Shown: positions 34,913 to 44,727, counted from the first letter of the stretch. The stretch: DNA of 64,000 bases from Microcoleus vaginatus PCC 9802 (GCA_022701275.1 CP031740.1:3731001-3795000); one strand, 5' to 3'. Made by a program: numbers and translations. Notes: generated by a model not told the origin, from the sequence alone.

Positions 34913-36514
34913 TTGAAATTCGTTTCCGACCCGCAAATAACAGTCAAAATCCGCAAAATGAAAGAGCGGGTGCGGTGGCAAGAACACTCGATCGTCGATC
35001 GGGGAATCGACCAAACTCGGATGGTTTTGGAATCTCAAACCACCGACTCTCCAGAGTTTTCGTTTTTAGTCGTAGGCGACAGCGGCACGGGCAATCACCG
35101 CGGCTACAATCCCCAGCGGCAGATTGCCGAACTGATGGTCTCGGAGCGCGAAACTTGCCGTTTCGTCCTCCACACCGGCGATGTAGTTTATCTGGTAGGT
35201 TCCAGCGAATATTACTTGCAAAACTTTATTCGCCCCTACCGAGAATTTATAGTCGGCGGCGAGCATCCCTCCCGGATTGCCTACGATCGCATGGTGTTTA
35301 ATTTTCCGTTTTTGCCCGTACCGGGAAACCACGACTATTACGACTTGCCCATAGTCTACGGCATTCTGTCAGCGACAGCTTTGCCACTGCGGCGGCTGTT
35401 GGGTTCCAAGTTGGATCTCGATGTTGGCTGGCACGGTTCCGATCGCGGAAATGCCTACGCCAAAGCGTTTCTCGACTACCTGCAAGCTCACAAAATGCCG
35501 GGAGAACTCGATCGCCACCTAGACGCCCACTACACCGCCAGCACCAGCACAGGCCGCTGCATCCGTTACCAACCCGGACGCTTTACCCGCTTACCCAACC
35601 GCTACTATACCTTCCGCAGCGGCGGCATCGACTTCTTCGCCCTCGACTCCAACACCTTCAACGAGCCCTTACCGATCCCGAAAACCAAACAGGGCGACAT
35701 TCGCCGCCAGAATTTGGAACTCGATCGCCAGAAATTGGAACAAGAAAAATTGGCAATGCTCGAAATGTGCGATCGGCTCAAGCCCGAGATTCCCGAGGAA
35801 GCCGAACAGCTAGACGACTTAGCCGCCAAATTAGAGCAAGTTGACGAAATGTTGATGGATATTGACAAACAACTGTCCCCCGACAAAACAACCGCCACCG
35901 ACGTTGAACAGCTCGAATGGCTGAAAAAAAGGCTGATTAACTCTTGGCGCGATTCCGAGGTGCGGGGGCGGGTAATTTACCTGCACCATCCCCCCTACGT
36001 GACAGAGGCGACAAAATGGAATCAAGCTCAAACTTTGGCGGTTCGGTTGCGATTGCGCGAGGTGCTCGACGGGGTGGCCGATGCAGTTGGGGATGTGGCG
36101 CGGGGGCGTCCGCTAGTAGATTTGGTGCTGACGGGCCACGCTCACTGTTTGGAATACCTGCGGACTGGGAATACTGGACACGGCGACTCTGGCATTAATT
36201 GGATTGTCTGCGGGGGAAGCGGCCACAGTCTCCGCCGCCAGCGCCCGGAAGGGCCGATGTTGCAGGAACCATTGAGTCCTGAAGCTTATCGGTTGGCGCG
36301 GCAGTCGGGTTCCGAAACAGCCAGCCGGCGGGTAGCGGAATCTTTGCTATTTGTCGGCCGCAGCGGTCAAGGTTCCTACAAACGCCGTCCTTATTCGTGT
36401 TTGCGGATTGATGTTCTCGACGGATGCCCCCCCAAGTTCCGCATCCGACCTTTGGTTGTCGAACGATTTGAGGGGAAATGGCAGGATATCCCGATCGAAC
36501 CTTTTGTGATTTAA
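34913..36514 (+). CDS. calcineurin-like metallophosphoesterase
   Basis: A 533-residue enzyme with the full set of dinuclear-metal motifs: VVGDSGTGN, LHTGDVVY, PVPGNHDYYD, then LHHPPYV and VLTGHAHCLEY. Between the third and fourth lies a long coiled-coil insertion (about 265-330, RRQNLELDRQKLEQEKLAMLE region in part). The start is a TTG behind GGAGAAGAGG; an ATG at 34958 is the alternative. Substrate unknown. It stands alone, cytoplasmic by lack of a signal peptide. Confidence 0.88.
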   Translation: MKFVSDPQITVKIRKMKERVRWQEHSIVDRGIDQTRMVLESQTTDSPEFSFLVVGDSGTGNHRGYNPQRQIAELMVSERETCRFVLHTGDVVYLVGSSEYYLQNFIRPYREFIVGGEHPSRIAYDRMVFNFPFLPVPGNHDYYDLPIVYGILSATALPLRRLLGSKLDLDVGWHGSDRGNAYAKAFLDYLQAHKMPGELDRHLDAHYTASTSTGRCIRYQPGRFTRLPNRYYTFRSGGIDFFALDSNTFNEPLPIPKTKQGDIRRQNLELDRQKLEQEKLAMLEMCDRLKPEIPEEAEQLDDLAAKLEQVDEMLMDIDKQLSPDKTTATDVEQLEWLKKRLINSWRDSEVRGRVIYLHHPPYVTEATKWNQAQTLAVRLRLREVLDGVADAVGDVARGRPLVDLVLTGHAHCLEYLRTGNTGHGDSGINWIVCGGSGHSLRRQRPEGPMLQEPLSPEAYRLARQSGSETASRRVAESLLFVGRSGQGSYKRRPYSCLRIDVLDGCPPKFRIRPLVVERFEGKWQDIPIEPFVI

Positions 36515-36660
36515 CTTTCGTTTTTCTGTAAGTCTCGATCGCCCTTAAAAAGGTGGACTTTGACCGATTCCGGTTCCCCCATTTTTAAGGCGCCGGGGGG
36601 ATCGAGAGCCGAATGCTCGCACAAAATACTCGTATCAACTTAATTGAGGAGAAAAATTCA

Positions 36661-37389
36661 ATGATTGCTAACTTAACCGCCACCGGCTGGGAAATTATTT
36701 ACCACCGCGCCCACGCTTTACTCGCGGCCCAACTTGGCGGACAGTGGAAGCGCTCGAAATCTCCGCTTCGCCTCTACGAAACCATAGCGGCTATTTCCCA
36801 TCACGATGATTTGGAGAAAGAGTGGGAAGAAAATATTTTGACTGAAGCGGGCGCGCCCTTTGATTTTACCTTGCAGACGGAAACTTCTCTGCCGAAAATT
36901 AAAGCCATGGCGCAGAATGCCCTATATCGCGGTAGGTGGGTAGCAATGCTGATTTCTATGCACATGAGCTTTCTCAATGAAGGAAAGCGGGGAGAGTCGA
37001 AGGAACTCGACGAGTTTTTGGACGAGCAACTGGAAAATCAAAAAAAATGGCGCAAAGACTTGCAAATTTCCGAGGAAGATGCTAAGGCAGCTTATGCTTT
37101 TTTCCAGTGGTGCGATCGGCTATCATTAATTCTTTGCAGCCGCGAGTTACCCGCCGGAGAACGAGCTTTAGAAATTAGTGTCGGCCCGGACGGCAAGCGC
37201 TACGATATTGTACAGCACAGCAACGAACTCGTGACTGTAACTCCTTGGCCTTTTGAAGAAGATAAGTTTACGGTGAACGTCGAAGCGTGCCTTTTGGATA
37301 AAGTCAAGTTCGACAGCAACAAGGAAATCAAGGAAGCGTTGCACAAAGCTCCCCGCGAAGTCTTAGAGTGGACTTTTGTGAAGTCTTAA
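36661..37389 (+). CDS. DUF3891-family protein
   Basis: A 242-residue protein matching DUF3891: GWEIIYHRAHALLAAQLG, ETIAAISHHDDLEKEWEEN, and the C-terminal CLLDKVKFDSNKEIKEAL. Scattered His/Asp residues (YHRAH, SHHDD) suggest an HD-like metal site, but no function is established. I chose the ATG at 36661 behind TTGAGGAG; a frame from 36613 adds 16 poorly conserved residues. Confidence 0.85.
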   Translation: MIANLTATGWEIIYHRAHALLAAQLGGQWKRSKSPLRLYETIAAISHHDDLEKEWEENILTEAGAPFDFTLQTETSLPKIKAMAQNALYRGRWVAMLISMHMSFLNEGKRGESKELDEFLDEQLENQKKWRKDLQISEEDAKAAYAFFQWCDRLSLILCSRELPAGERALEISVGPDGKRYDIVQHSNELVTVTPWPFEEDKFTVNVEACLLDKVKFDSNKEIKEALHKAPREVLEWTFVKS

Positions 37390-37422
37390 TTAAAGCTCTA
37401 CCACAAATACTGCACCGTTCTA

Positions 37423-37485
37423 GGTTTGTAGCGAGAACTTCAGTTTAATCGAGTTTGATGAGAACTGAAGTTCTCACTACAAACC
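37423..37485. repeat. near-perfect 24-bp inverted repeat
   Basis: Arms GGTTTGTAGCGAGAACTTCAG (split) at 37423-37446 and its complement at 37462-37485 differ at two positions. It follows the DUF3891 gene and precedes the lipid kinase, so it may end transcription. A half copy (CCTCACTACAAACC) lies near 44616-44629. Confidence 0.7.
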
Positions 37486-37562
37486 AATTTGATTGTTGGC
37501 GATTTACCGGACATAATATTATCAATGAGTCCTTACCAATTACCCATTACCAATTACCAAAT

Positions 37563-38531
37563 ATGGAACGTTCAGCTTGCCTAATTTTCAATCCCGTCGC
37601 TGGCCACAGCGACCCCGACCAAGACTTAGCTAGAATTCAGGAACTTTTAGAGCCTTTTATTGACTTAGACATTCGGCTGACAACCCCAGAATTAGACGCG
37701 GATCAAATCGCCCGCGAAGCTGTTGCTAGGGGAGTTGAGGCAATTATTGCTTGCGGGGGCGACGGCACATTATCTGCTGTTGCTGGGGCAATTGTCAGCA
37801 CAAATATTCCTTTAGGAATTATTTCGCGGGGAACTGCTAATGCTTTTGCTAATGCTTTAGACATTCCGAATACAATTGAAGCCGCCTGCGAAAATATTTT
37901 GGGAGGGTTGACGCGGGTGGTGGATGCGGCGACTTGCAACGGTGAAATGCCGATGGTTTTGTTAGCTGGAGTGGGCTTTGAGGCAGAAACTGTCGAACTA
38001 GCCGATCGCGAAATGAAGAATCGCTGGGGAATGCTGGCTTACATTCTATCAGGAATTAAACAGTTAAACAATTTAGAAAGATTTGAAGCGGAAATCGAAA
38101 CCGAAGATAGAATTATCAGCCTTACTGCTGTGGCGGTGACAGTGGCGAATGCAGCGCCACCTACTTCCATTTTAGCTCAAGGCCCGGCAGGGATTATTTT
38201 TGATGACGGCTTGCTGGACGTAACGCTGGTGGCGCCTCAGAATAAAGCTGGGGCGATCGCAGCTTCTTATCACCTATTGCAAACAGCTTTGAGCGGCAAT
38301 CCTACAGATCGCGACGACATCGGTTATTTGCGGGCAAAAAAAGTAACAATTAGTGCCGAGCCGCCTCAAAAAGTGGTTGTAGACGGCGAAATCATCGGCA
38401 TGACTCCGGTTTGTATTGAGTGTGTTCCGGGGGGTTTAACTATTTTTGTACCGCGAGTTGAAGAAGAGCAAGCGGTGGAAAAACTCACCGGTTTAGCGGA
38501 CATCGAAATTACATTGAAACCCGTAACTTAA
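37563..38531 (+). CDS. YegS/BmrU-family lipid kinase
   Basis: A 322-residue diacylglycerol-kinase-like protein: CLIFNPVAGHSDPD at the N-terminus, the ATP-site GGDGTLSAVAGAI, GIISRGTANAFANAL, and a C-terminal beta domain (FDDGLLDVTLVAP, KKVTISAEPPQKVVVDGEIIG). Family members phosphorylate diacylglycerol or phosphatidylglycerol. I chose the ATG at 37563 because homology starts there; upstream in-frame sequence holds ACCAATT heptamers. A strong hairpin follows. Confidence 0.9.
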   Translation: MERSACLIFNPVAGHSDPDQDLARIQELLEPFIDLDIRLTTPELDADQIAREAVARGVEAIIACGGDGTLSAVAGAIVSTNIPLGIISRGTANAFANALDIPNTIEAACENILGGLTRVVDAATCNGEMPMVLLAGVGFEAETVELADREMKNRWGMLAYILSGIKQLNNLERFEAEIETEDRIISLTAVAVTVANAAPPTSILAQGPAGIIFDDGLLDVTLVAPQNKAGAIAASYHLLQTALSGNPTDRDDIGYLRAKKVTISAEPPQKVVVDGEIIGMTPVCIECVPGGLTIFVPRVEEEQAVEKLTGLADIEITLKPVT

Positions 38532-38550
38532 AATTTTTAGCGACACAAAC

Positions 38551-38584
38551 AAAAAGAAAGACCGCCTGGGCGGTCTTTCTTTTT
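38551..38584. terminator. bidirectional intrinsic terminator
   Basis: Arms AAAAAGAAAGACCGCC and GGCGGTCTTTCTTTTT are perfectly complementary. The A/T runs give a U-tract on both strands. It serves the lipid kinase (+) and the convergent RemA-like gene, whose stop codon begins at its edge. Confidence 0.92.
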
Positions 38585-38949
38585 TAGGCGTCTAAAATTT
38601 GGCGAATGCGGCGCTCCAAACGTTCGAGATCGAGTCCACCTTCATCACGGCTGATGCGGCGCACGGTGACGTTAACATTGCTCAAATCTGCCAGCAAATC
38701 TTGCAGAATCTCTTGTTGCTGCCGAGCTTGAGTTATTTCGCGCGGTTCCTGCACCAAATCGCGAACAATTGTATCTTCCGCGCGCGACGCAACGATCGGG
38801 TCTGCTTCGCCGTCTACGTGCACGAAAGTGCGCCGACCAGGCCCCCGTTCTTCTTCAATTGGTATTACTGCTGTTACTCGATCGGAGCGTACATATTTGC
38901 CAAATCCCAGGTGGACTAAGACAGAAGATTGTATTTTCATAGATAGCAA
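38584..38949 (-). CDS. RemA/DUF370-like regulatory protein with C-terminal extension
   Basis: A 121-residue protein. Its N-terminal 65 residues (VLVHLGFGKYVRSDRVTAVIPI...VHVDGEADPIVASRAEDTIVRDLV) resemble RemA/DUF370, whose form is INIGFGNxVxADRVVAI...DATxGRKTRxVI. RemA is a DNA-binding regulator of matrix genes in Bacillus. The C-terminal 50 residues are helical and charged (QARQQQEILQDLLADL). The DUF370 match is by eye and moderate. The start may be the next in-frame ATG at 38940. Confidence 0.6.
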   Translation of the reverse strand: MLSMKIQSSVLVHLGFGKYVRSDRVTAVIPIEEERGPGRRTFVHVDGEADPIVASRAEDTIVRDLVQEPREITQARQQQEILQDLLADLSNVNVTVRRISRDEGGLDLERLERRIRQILDA

Positions 38950-39228
38950 GTTTTATTTGTTAGTTATCTATATTTTAACTCGGCTTTATCGGCTATAACA
39001 AGTAATGATAAAGCGGGTTTTACCCCTATCTTGAAGAGTTTTTACTGCGATTAAAAATTGTCATTTCTCAGGTAATGTGCTAAGCTTTTAGTGGAATATA
39101 ACCACCTAAAAAAAAATTAGAACTATTTTTTAGTAAGAACGTCCGTCCTGATTCCCCAAACTTTGAGGCCGGACGTTTTTACTGCAAACGTAGAAAGGCA
39201 GAGCCTAGAAAGGAGGAAATAACGTAGC

Positions 39229-40956
39229 CTACTGACTAAACTGTTGAGCGTAGTAGCCAGCATAGCGAGATCCCTTTTCCAGCAACTCCTCGTGCGTCCC
39301 AGATTCCACAATTCTGCCTTTTTCCAACACTAAAATGCGATCGGCTCTCCGCACAGTAGCCAAGCGGTGCGCGATAATAAACACCGTGCGATCGCGCATC
39401 AATCTTTCCAGCGCTTCTTGCACTAAACCTTCGGATTCCGAATCCAGCGCCGATGTCGCTTCATCCAAAATCAATATTCTGGGATCAAGCAAAACTGCAC
39501 GGGCGATCGCAATTCTTTGTTTCTGTCCCCCAGATAAATTTACACCCCTTTCTCCTACCCAAGTTTGATAGCCGTCGGGAAACTCACTAATGAATTGATG
39601 AGCGTTAGCAATCTCCGCAGCTTTTTGAACATCTTTCAGTTCATAATAAGATCGCCCAAAAGCGATATTTTGAGCAATTGTACCCGAAAATAAAATCGTT
39701 TCTTGCGGTACAATTCCGATTTGCCTCCGCAAAGTATTTAAGGTGACATCTTGAATATCAATCCCGTCAATTAAAATCTGTCCCGCTTGCGGATCGTAAA
39801 ATCTGGGTAGCAAATTTACTAAAGTAGTTTTACCCGCACCGGATGCACCCACGAGAGCAATCATCTCTCCGGGCAGCACTAACAAACTCATGTTTTGCAG
39901 AATCGGTGTCTCCGAGTTATAGGCAAAATTAATATTGCGGTATTCGACTTTTCCGCTAACGTGGGGAAGTTCAATGGCACCCGATTTTTCGACTACAGCG
40001 GGTTCAATTGCTAATAATTCAAAAATGCGATCGCTAGAAGCTTCTCCCTGCTTAAAATCTCCGTAATTAGCAGTTGTGATAGCAATGGGGTCAATTAAAA
40101 GTGCCACCCCTGCGATATAACTTATAAATTGAGTACCTGTGAGATTTCCTTGAGAAATTTGCCAACCTCCCAGGAAAAAGAGCAAAATCACGCTCATCGC
40201 TTCCAGAAAGCCAACTACAACGAACTGAAGTGCTTTTACTCTTTCTGACAGATACTTAGCGCGGCGGTTTTGTTCTGCTTCTTCTGCAAAGCGGGCAATT
40301 TCGTAGTCTTCAGCCACAAATGCTTTGATTAAACGAATGCCGCTGAATACTTCTGTCAGCAAAGCGGATAAATCAGAGATGCGATTTTGACTTTGCCGCG
40401 AGTAACTTAGCAGTCTTTCGCCAAACCAGCCAATTAAAATAGCCATCAGTGGTGCAATAATTAATGCACCTAGAGTTAATTGCCAGTTGAGATAAATCAT
40501 ATATCCCAGGACGGCAATTAGCTGCAAAACACAAGGAATAAACTGATGAAAAAATTTATTTACAACTTCGCCAATGCGGTCAATATCTTCGGTGAGGCGG
40601 TAGGATAAATCTCCGGTTTTGGCGGTTTCAAAGTAGCCGATATTGAGTTTTTGCAGGTGGGAGTAGACTTTTTTGCGAATTTCTAAAGCAATAGTCAAAG
40701 CAGCTTTTGCCATCAGCGTATCTTGACCGTACTGGGCTGTACCGCGAATTAGAAAGATAATGGCGCTGAGTGCAGCAATTTGAGCAAACCCTTTTAAATC
40801 TCCTTTACCTATAAATTTGGCTGTTTCGCCAACCAGCCACGCTATAATCGGCCAAAATATGGTAAATACTACGGTACAAGCTAATGCTTTACCAATGGTT
40901 TGTTTTTGGGGACGGAGGTAGGGTAAGATTTGCCAGTATGTCGATCGAGTTTTCAA
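39229..40956 (-). CDS. ABC-type exporter, fused permease-ATPase (MsbA-like)
   Basis: A 575-residue half-transporter. N-terminal six-helix permease domain (about 1-310) followed by the ATPase: Walker A GASGAGKT, Q-loop QIGIVPQETILFSG, signature LSGGQKQR, Walker B ILILDEATSALD, H-loop IIAHRLAT. It would work as a homodimer exporting lipids, polysaccharide intermediates or peptides. No linked biosynthesis genes point to a substrate. It is a single gene. Confidence 0.92.
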   Translation of the reverse strand: MKTRSTYWQILPYLRPQKQTIGKALACTVVFTIFWPIIAWLVGETAKFIGKGDLKGFAQIAALSAIIFLIRGTAQYGQDTLMAKAALTIALEIRKKVYSHLQKLNIGYFETAKTGDLSYRLTEDIDRIGEVVNKFFHQFIPCVLQLIAVLGYMIYLNWQLTLGALIIAPLMAILIGWFGERLLSYSRQSQNRISDLSALLTEVFSGIRLIKAFVAEDYEIARFAEEAEQNRRAKYLSERVKALQFVVVGFLEAMSVILLFFLGGWQISQGNLTGTQFISYIAGVALLIDPIAITTANYGDFKQGEASSDRIFELLAIEPAVVEKSGAIELPHVSGKVEYRNINFAYNSETPILQNMSLLVLPGEMIALVGASGAGKTTLVNLLPRFYDPQAGQILIDGIDIQDVTLNTLRRQIGIVPQETILFSGTIAQNIAFGRSYYELKDVQKAAEIANAHQFISEFPDGYQTWVGERGVNLSGGQKQRIAIARAVLLDPRILILDEATSALDSESEGLVQEALERLMRDRTVFIIAHRLATVRRADRILVLEKGRIVESGTHEELLEKGSRYAGYYAQQFSQ

Positions 40957-41036
40957 GATATTTTACCTCTGCAAGTTCTGTTTTTACAGATATCTGAGCC
41001 AAAACATGATATCAGCGATCGGGCAAGTCTCAACAA

Positions 41037-41552
41037 TCATTCTTGACCGTCGGCATGAGTAGCCTGTACCTTAGCCCCCGCGACAACTTCGCCCCGAAAG
41101 GCGGCTGACTGTCCGGGTGCAAGAGTAACTGGTTCAGCGTAGATAAATCCGTTGTCAATTAAATTGCCTGACTCGTCCAAAACTTCATAATTGACTTTGA
41201 CATTCTTGATTATTTTGCAGCCTTGATTAAGGACTTGACCGCTGAAAAAGTTGCCGTCATAATTAGTCGTCGCAATTGACACTTTCGCAGCAATGTTGGC
41301 ACCGGGAATGCAAGTTTGGGAAGTTCCTAAAGATGGCTGTTTCTCGCATAACTTGCCCAAGTCTACTGTTTTGCCGTCGGGGGTTTTCATGTAGCAAAAC
41401 GGCTCGTCAACTGGGAAATTTTGAGCCATTGTATTTGTAAAGTCTGTAAGCAAAGGGCGAGCCGATATTGGCGACATTAGCAAACTAGATAAAGCTAGGG
41501 TTAAAGGTAAAATAATCATGTTTTTTGGCAAAAGTGGTACAATATAATTCAC
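41037..41552 (-). CDS. secreted small protein with FxLYD-like domain
   Basis: A protein of about 171 residues with an N-terminal signal peptide (MIILPLTLALSSLLMSPISA, if read from the ATG at 41519). The mature part holds four Cys residues and a beta-sandwich-like region: ISGQVLNQGC-type sequence (FFSGQVLNQGCKIIKNVKVNYEVLDESG, split) resembling FxLYD domains. Probably periplasmic. The formal start is GTG behind AAAGG. Confidence 0.65.
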   Translation of the reverse strand: MNYIVPLLPKNMIILPLTLALSSLLMSPISARPLLTDFTNTMAQNFPVDEPFCYMKTPDGKTVDLGKLCEKQPSLGTSQTCIPGANIAAKVSIATTNYDGNFFSGQVLNQGCKIIKNVKVNYEVLDESGNLIDNGFIYAEPVTLAPGQSAAFRGEVVAGAKVQATHADGQE

Positions 41553-41635
41553 ATAAATTTTACCTTTGCATATCTCTATGTAGGGTGGATGTTATAACTA
41601 ATTTAATTTTTCGGGCGGGCTAGAAGCCCACCCCA

Positions 41636-41740
41636 CAAGAATTAGATGTGCGTGGCTCAAAGCCACACCACAAGAATTAGATGCGCGTTGCTCAAAGCCA
41701 CCACACAAGAATTAGATAAGCACCTTCCGAGATTATCTAA
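41636..41740. repeat. 35-bp tandem repeat, three copies
   Basis: The unit begins ACAAGAATTAGATG and runs through GCGTGGCTCAAAGCCACACC, with starts at 41636, 41671 and 41706. The third copy runs into the end of the amine oxidase gene. Confidence 0.8.
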
Positions 41741-43436
41741 TACTCGGCTTTCTATTCCTAAGATTCCGCGCTCCGGGAACTTTCCGGCTAGGACGGCGAT
41801 TGTTCAAATTACTCGCTGTTCGAGCATTCAAAGCATCAGCAGAAGGTATCAAACCTAAGTCTTGCAAAATTTCAACAGCCGCCCTTTGTCCAGTTTCGCA
41901 ACCGCCTTCCATGTAACCTTGATTTTCCAGCGAAGTGTGTTCCCCGGCAAAATATAAATTGCCAACTCGTTCGCCTTCAACGCCGTACATTTGTGTCCAC
42001 TGTCCCACTAAATAGCAGGCATAAGAACCTTTGAAAAAGCGTTCTCCCGGCCAATAAGCTCGCACAGCTTTGCCCGATCGCAAATTTCTCACTCCGGGAA
42101 AAACTCTTTCAAATTGGTTCAAAAATCTTTGTGCTTGGTCTTCGGGAGTTCCGGCACCGATCGACAAACCCTGCTTTCCTCCTGTAAAATTAGTAACTAA
42201 ACCGTTAGGAGTAGGGGCGAAAGGCGTAGCTTCCCAGGTATTCTGGAATCCTAAATCGCTATAAACAGAAGCAGTCGAGCGATAAAGTTCTCGCCAAATT
42301 CGGCTGCGGTAGCCAGTAATTAACTTAGAATTAGTACCGTAACCCAACTGCTCGATCGCCCTGCGCTTTGGTTGGGGCAAAGGTACGTTAATTCTAACGT
42401 CTCGCAGAGTGCTGAACGGCAAAGTTAATAAAACTCGCTCGTAAGTGCGCTCGAACGCGCTTTGTCCCGATCGCAAATTTACCCGATAGCGGCCATCAGG
42501 CAAAAGAGTAATCGCTTCCAAAACCGTCCCCGCCTCGATCGAACCAGACAATTGACCCGCCAAACGGTTGATAATTTGACTATTACCGCCGTCAATTTGA
42601 TAACGCTCATCGCTGTTGCCGTACAATTCAAAACTGCCCGCCTCAGAACCGATTAAAAACAGCAGATTTAACGCCGACTGTTCTTCAGGATCTCGACCGT
42701 ATTCAGTCGTGTAAGCAATGCGGAGTAACTGCCGGACAATCGTGCTAGTCTCAGCTTGGTCTACATATTCAGCGATCGAAAGATTGTCCAATCTTTCCGC
42801 TGCTTCCGTAAAATCAAGATAGCTAATTTCATCGCCAACCGTCTCCAAATCAGCAGTAATTTTACTCGCTAGCGGCGCAAAATCTGCGATTATTTGCTCA
42901 AGAGAAAAGCGGCGCCCTTGAAAGAAAAAAGTATCCTTCACCAGTCCACTCTGCACTTGGGCTAAGTCGATCGCCCGCAAACCCAATTCCGACGCCAGCG
43001 AGATTAAATTAGTGTGGCCGGTGTCAATAAATTCTCCCCCCAACTCTGCCGGAATCAGCGTTCCAGCCACCTTGGGAATAGTGCGTATCCGCCCCCCCAC
43101 GCGGTTAGTTGCCTCGATTATATCGGCGCGCACGCCCGCTTGGCGCAAGCGATAAGCCGCCGTCAAACCCGCAATTCCCGCACCCACAACCAAAATGGGC
43201 GATCGTCCGCCCTGTTGAGCAAAAGCTCCCCCTCCCTCCCTGGTAAAAGTCACAGCAGCGACAGCCCCCACAGCAGCTAAGCCCCCGTGCAGCAAGCGAC
43301 GCCGAGATATGGGAGAATTGGGAATGCCAGCGCTCAGCATCCCCAGCAGTTCATCAGCCGGAATGCCCGTTTCCCTTGATTTCTGAGCAATACTCGCAGC
43401 GCGGCGCAGCATTGCCATCAGTCCAGATTTAGCCAT
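41733..43436 (-). CDS. flavin-dependent amine/amino-acid oxidase, Tat-exported
   Basis: A flavoprotein of about 567 residues. The N-terminal SRRRLLHGGLAAVGAVAAVTF is a twin-arginine signal. The FAD-binding GxGxxG region is LVVGAGIAGLTAAYRLRQAG, and the C-terminal FAD motif is LYFAGEHTSLENQGYMEGGCETG. These are features of monoamine/L-amino-acid oxidases, which release H2O2 and ammonia. The export signal places it in the periplasm or lumen. I chose the ATG at 43436; the frame extends 8 codons further. The last 30 residues are Arg/Asn-rich low complexity. Confidence 0.88.
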   Translation of the reverse strand: MAKSGLMAMLRRAASIAQKSRETGIPADELLGMLSAGIPNSPISRRRLLHGGLAAVGAVAAVTFTREGGGAFAQQGGRSPILVVGAGIAGLTAAYRLRQAGVRADIIEATNRVGGRIRTIPKVAGTLIPAELGGEFIDTGHTNLISLASELGLRAIDLAQVQSGLVKDTFFFQGRRFSLEQIIADFAPLASKITADLETVGDEISYLDFTEAAERLDNLSIAEYVDQAETSTIVRQLLRIAYTTEYGRDPEEQSALNLLFLIGSEAGSFELYGNSDERYQIDGGNSQIINRLAGQLSGSIEAGTVLEAITLLPDGRYRVNLRSGQSAFERTYERVLLTLPFSTLRDVRINVPLPQPKRRAIEQLGYGTNSKLITGYRSRIWRELYRSTASVYSDLGFQNTWEATPFAPTPNGLVTNFTGGKQGLSIGAGTPEDQAQRFLNQFERVFPGVRNLRSGKAVRAYWPGERFFKGSYACYLVGQWTQMYGVEGERVGNLYFAGEHTSLENQGYMEGGCETGQRAAVEILQDLGLIPSADALNARTASNLNNRRPSRKVPGARNLRNRKPSIR

Positions 43437-43529
43437 AATTAAGACATCCTCACAAAACAAAACTTTGATGTAAACTGGATTCTCGATCGTCCACTTTCCA
43501 GACTAAAGTCCAGAGAGATTTTTTTAATA

Positions 43530-44441
43530 ATGCTAACCCTCAGAACACTGTTCGACAGCAAATTTTATCTCGAAAACAACCCAGATGTCGCCGTAGCAGT
43601 TGCCAGAGGCACGGTATCGAGTCCCTTCGATCACTACCGAAAAATTGGCAAATTTGAAAATCGCGACCCCAATGCCCTGTTCGACGCCAGCTATTATTTA
43701 GACACCAATACAGATGTAGCGACATCAGCGAAACTCAACGGTTTTTCAGGCGCCGATCACTTTATCAGATTCGGTCAATTTGAACGACGCAATCCCAACC
43801 CTTTCTTCGATGTTGGTTTCTATTTAGCAAGCAACCCAGATGTTCAGACAGCAGTCCAAACCAATCAATTTACCCCATTTGAACACTACTTCAAAGTCGG
43901 TCAATTAGAAAACCGCAAAGCCAGCGTTTTCTTCGATCCCAGCTTTTATCTAGAAAAATATCCGCTGGTAGGAGCAGCAGTCAATAGCGGCGCAGTTAAA
44001 AGTGCGATCGACCACTACATTCAATTCGGTCAACAAGAAGGACTGTTAAGCATTATCCCCGATCCCGCAGACAATTTGAACGCGGCAAAAAGCCTGGGCA
44101 TTCTGACAGAAATTCAAACGGCGAGCGATTTTGTGGGAGCTGCTGAACCAGCCGACATTTACAGTTTTATCCTTAATACTCCCAGCCTTTTCAGTGTAAC
44201 TGTTGACGGTTTGAGTGCAGATGTTGATGTTGAATTAATTCAAGATATCAACGGCAACGGCGCAGTTGGATCAGACGATCTGATTGCTTCGTCTAACAAT
44301 TTAAGCACGGCTTCAGAAACGATTGTCAGCAATGGGCCTTTACCTGCGGGGATTTATTTCGTCCGCGTTTCTCAATTTCAAGGCGATACAAATTATGACT
44401 TGAGATTGCTTTCCGCTCCTTCTCCCACGCCGCTTCTATGA
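43530..44441 (+). CDS. protein with four FYLxxNPDV repeats and a PPC-like domain
   Basis: A 303-residue protein. Four tandem repeats of about 43 residues follow the pattern FDxxFYLxxNPDVxxAV...FxHYxxxGxxExRxP (about residues 6-175); the second is degenerate (TNTDVATSA). The C-terminal region (about 195-300) looks like a bacterial pre-peptidase C-terminal domain: PADIYSFILNTPSLFSVTVDGL, DINGNGAVGSDD (Ca-like loop), LPAGIYFVRV. No signal peptide is visible, so export, if any, may use another route. Divergent from the oxidase gene with a 93-base gap. Confidence 0.75.
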   Translation: MLTLRTLFDSKFYLENNPDVAVAVARGTVSSPFDHYRKIGKFENRDPNALFDASYYLDTNTDVATSAKLNGFSGADHFIRFGQFERRNPNPFFDVGFYLASNPDVQTAVQTNQFTPFEHYFKVGQLENRKASVFFDPSFYLEKYPLVGAAVNSGAVKSAIDHYIQFGQQEGLLSIIPDPADNLNAAKSLGILTEIQTASDFVGAAEPADIYSFILNTPSLFSVTVDGLSADVDVELIQDINGNGAVGSDDLIASSNNLSTASETIVSNGPLPAGIYFVRVSQFQGDTNYDLRLLSAPSPTPLL

Positions 44442-44678
44442 CATGAGGGTTTACACTCGAAGGCAGTCCAAATCAGAAGGTGGAAGACAGAATGCAGAAT
44501 TAAAGAAAAATTTATAATTAAATAATTCTGCGGGTTTGTCAGTTAGATACTGTCCGGTTAATGACTTATAATATAATTGTTTGTTGTCACCCTCTTAAGA
44601 GAAGAGAAGACTTAAGTCCTCACTACAAACCTAATTATAAATTTTTGACCGTACTTGATATTAAAACAAACAATTCTC

Positions 44679-44700
44679 TCTTCCATCTTCCATCTTCCAG
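44679..44700. repeat. CTTCCAT heptamer repeat
   Basis: Three copies of a 7-nt unit (CTTCCAT, CTTCCAT, CTTCCAG) in the otherwise empty gap 44442-44727. Confidence 0.6.
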
Positions 44701-44727
44701 TGGGCCGATATTTCACTTATTAGTTTC

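Noticed and set aside
39123-39311. 62-codon minus-strand frame overlapping the ABC exporter end
   Set aside because: Mostly antisense/shifted sequence of the exporter gene with no independent signals.
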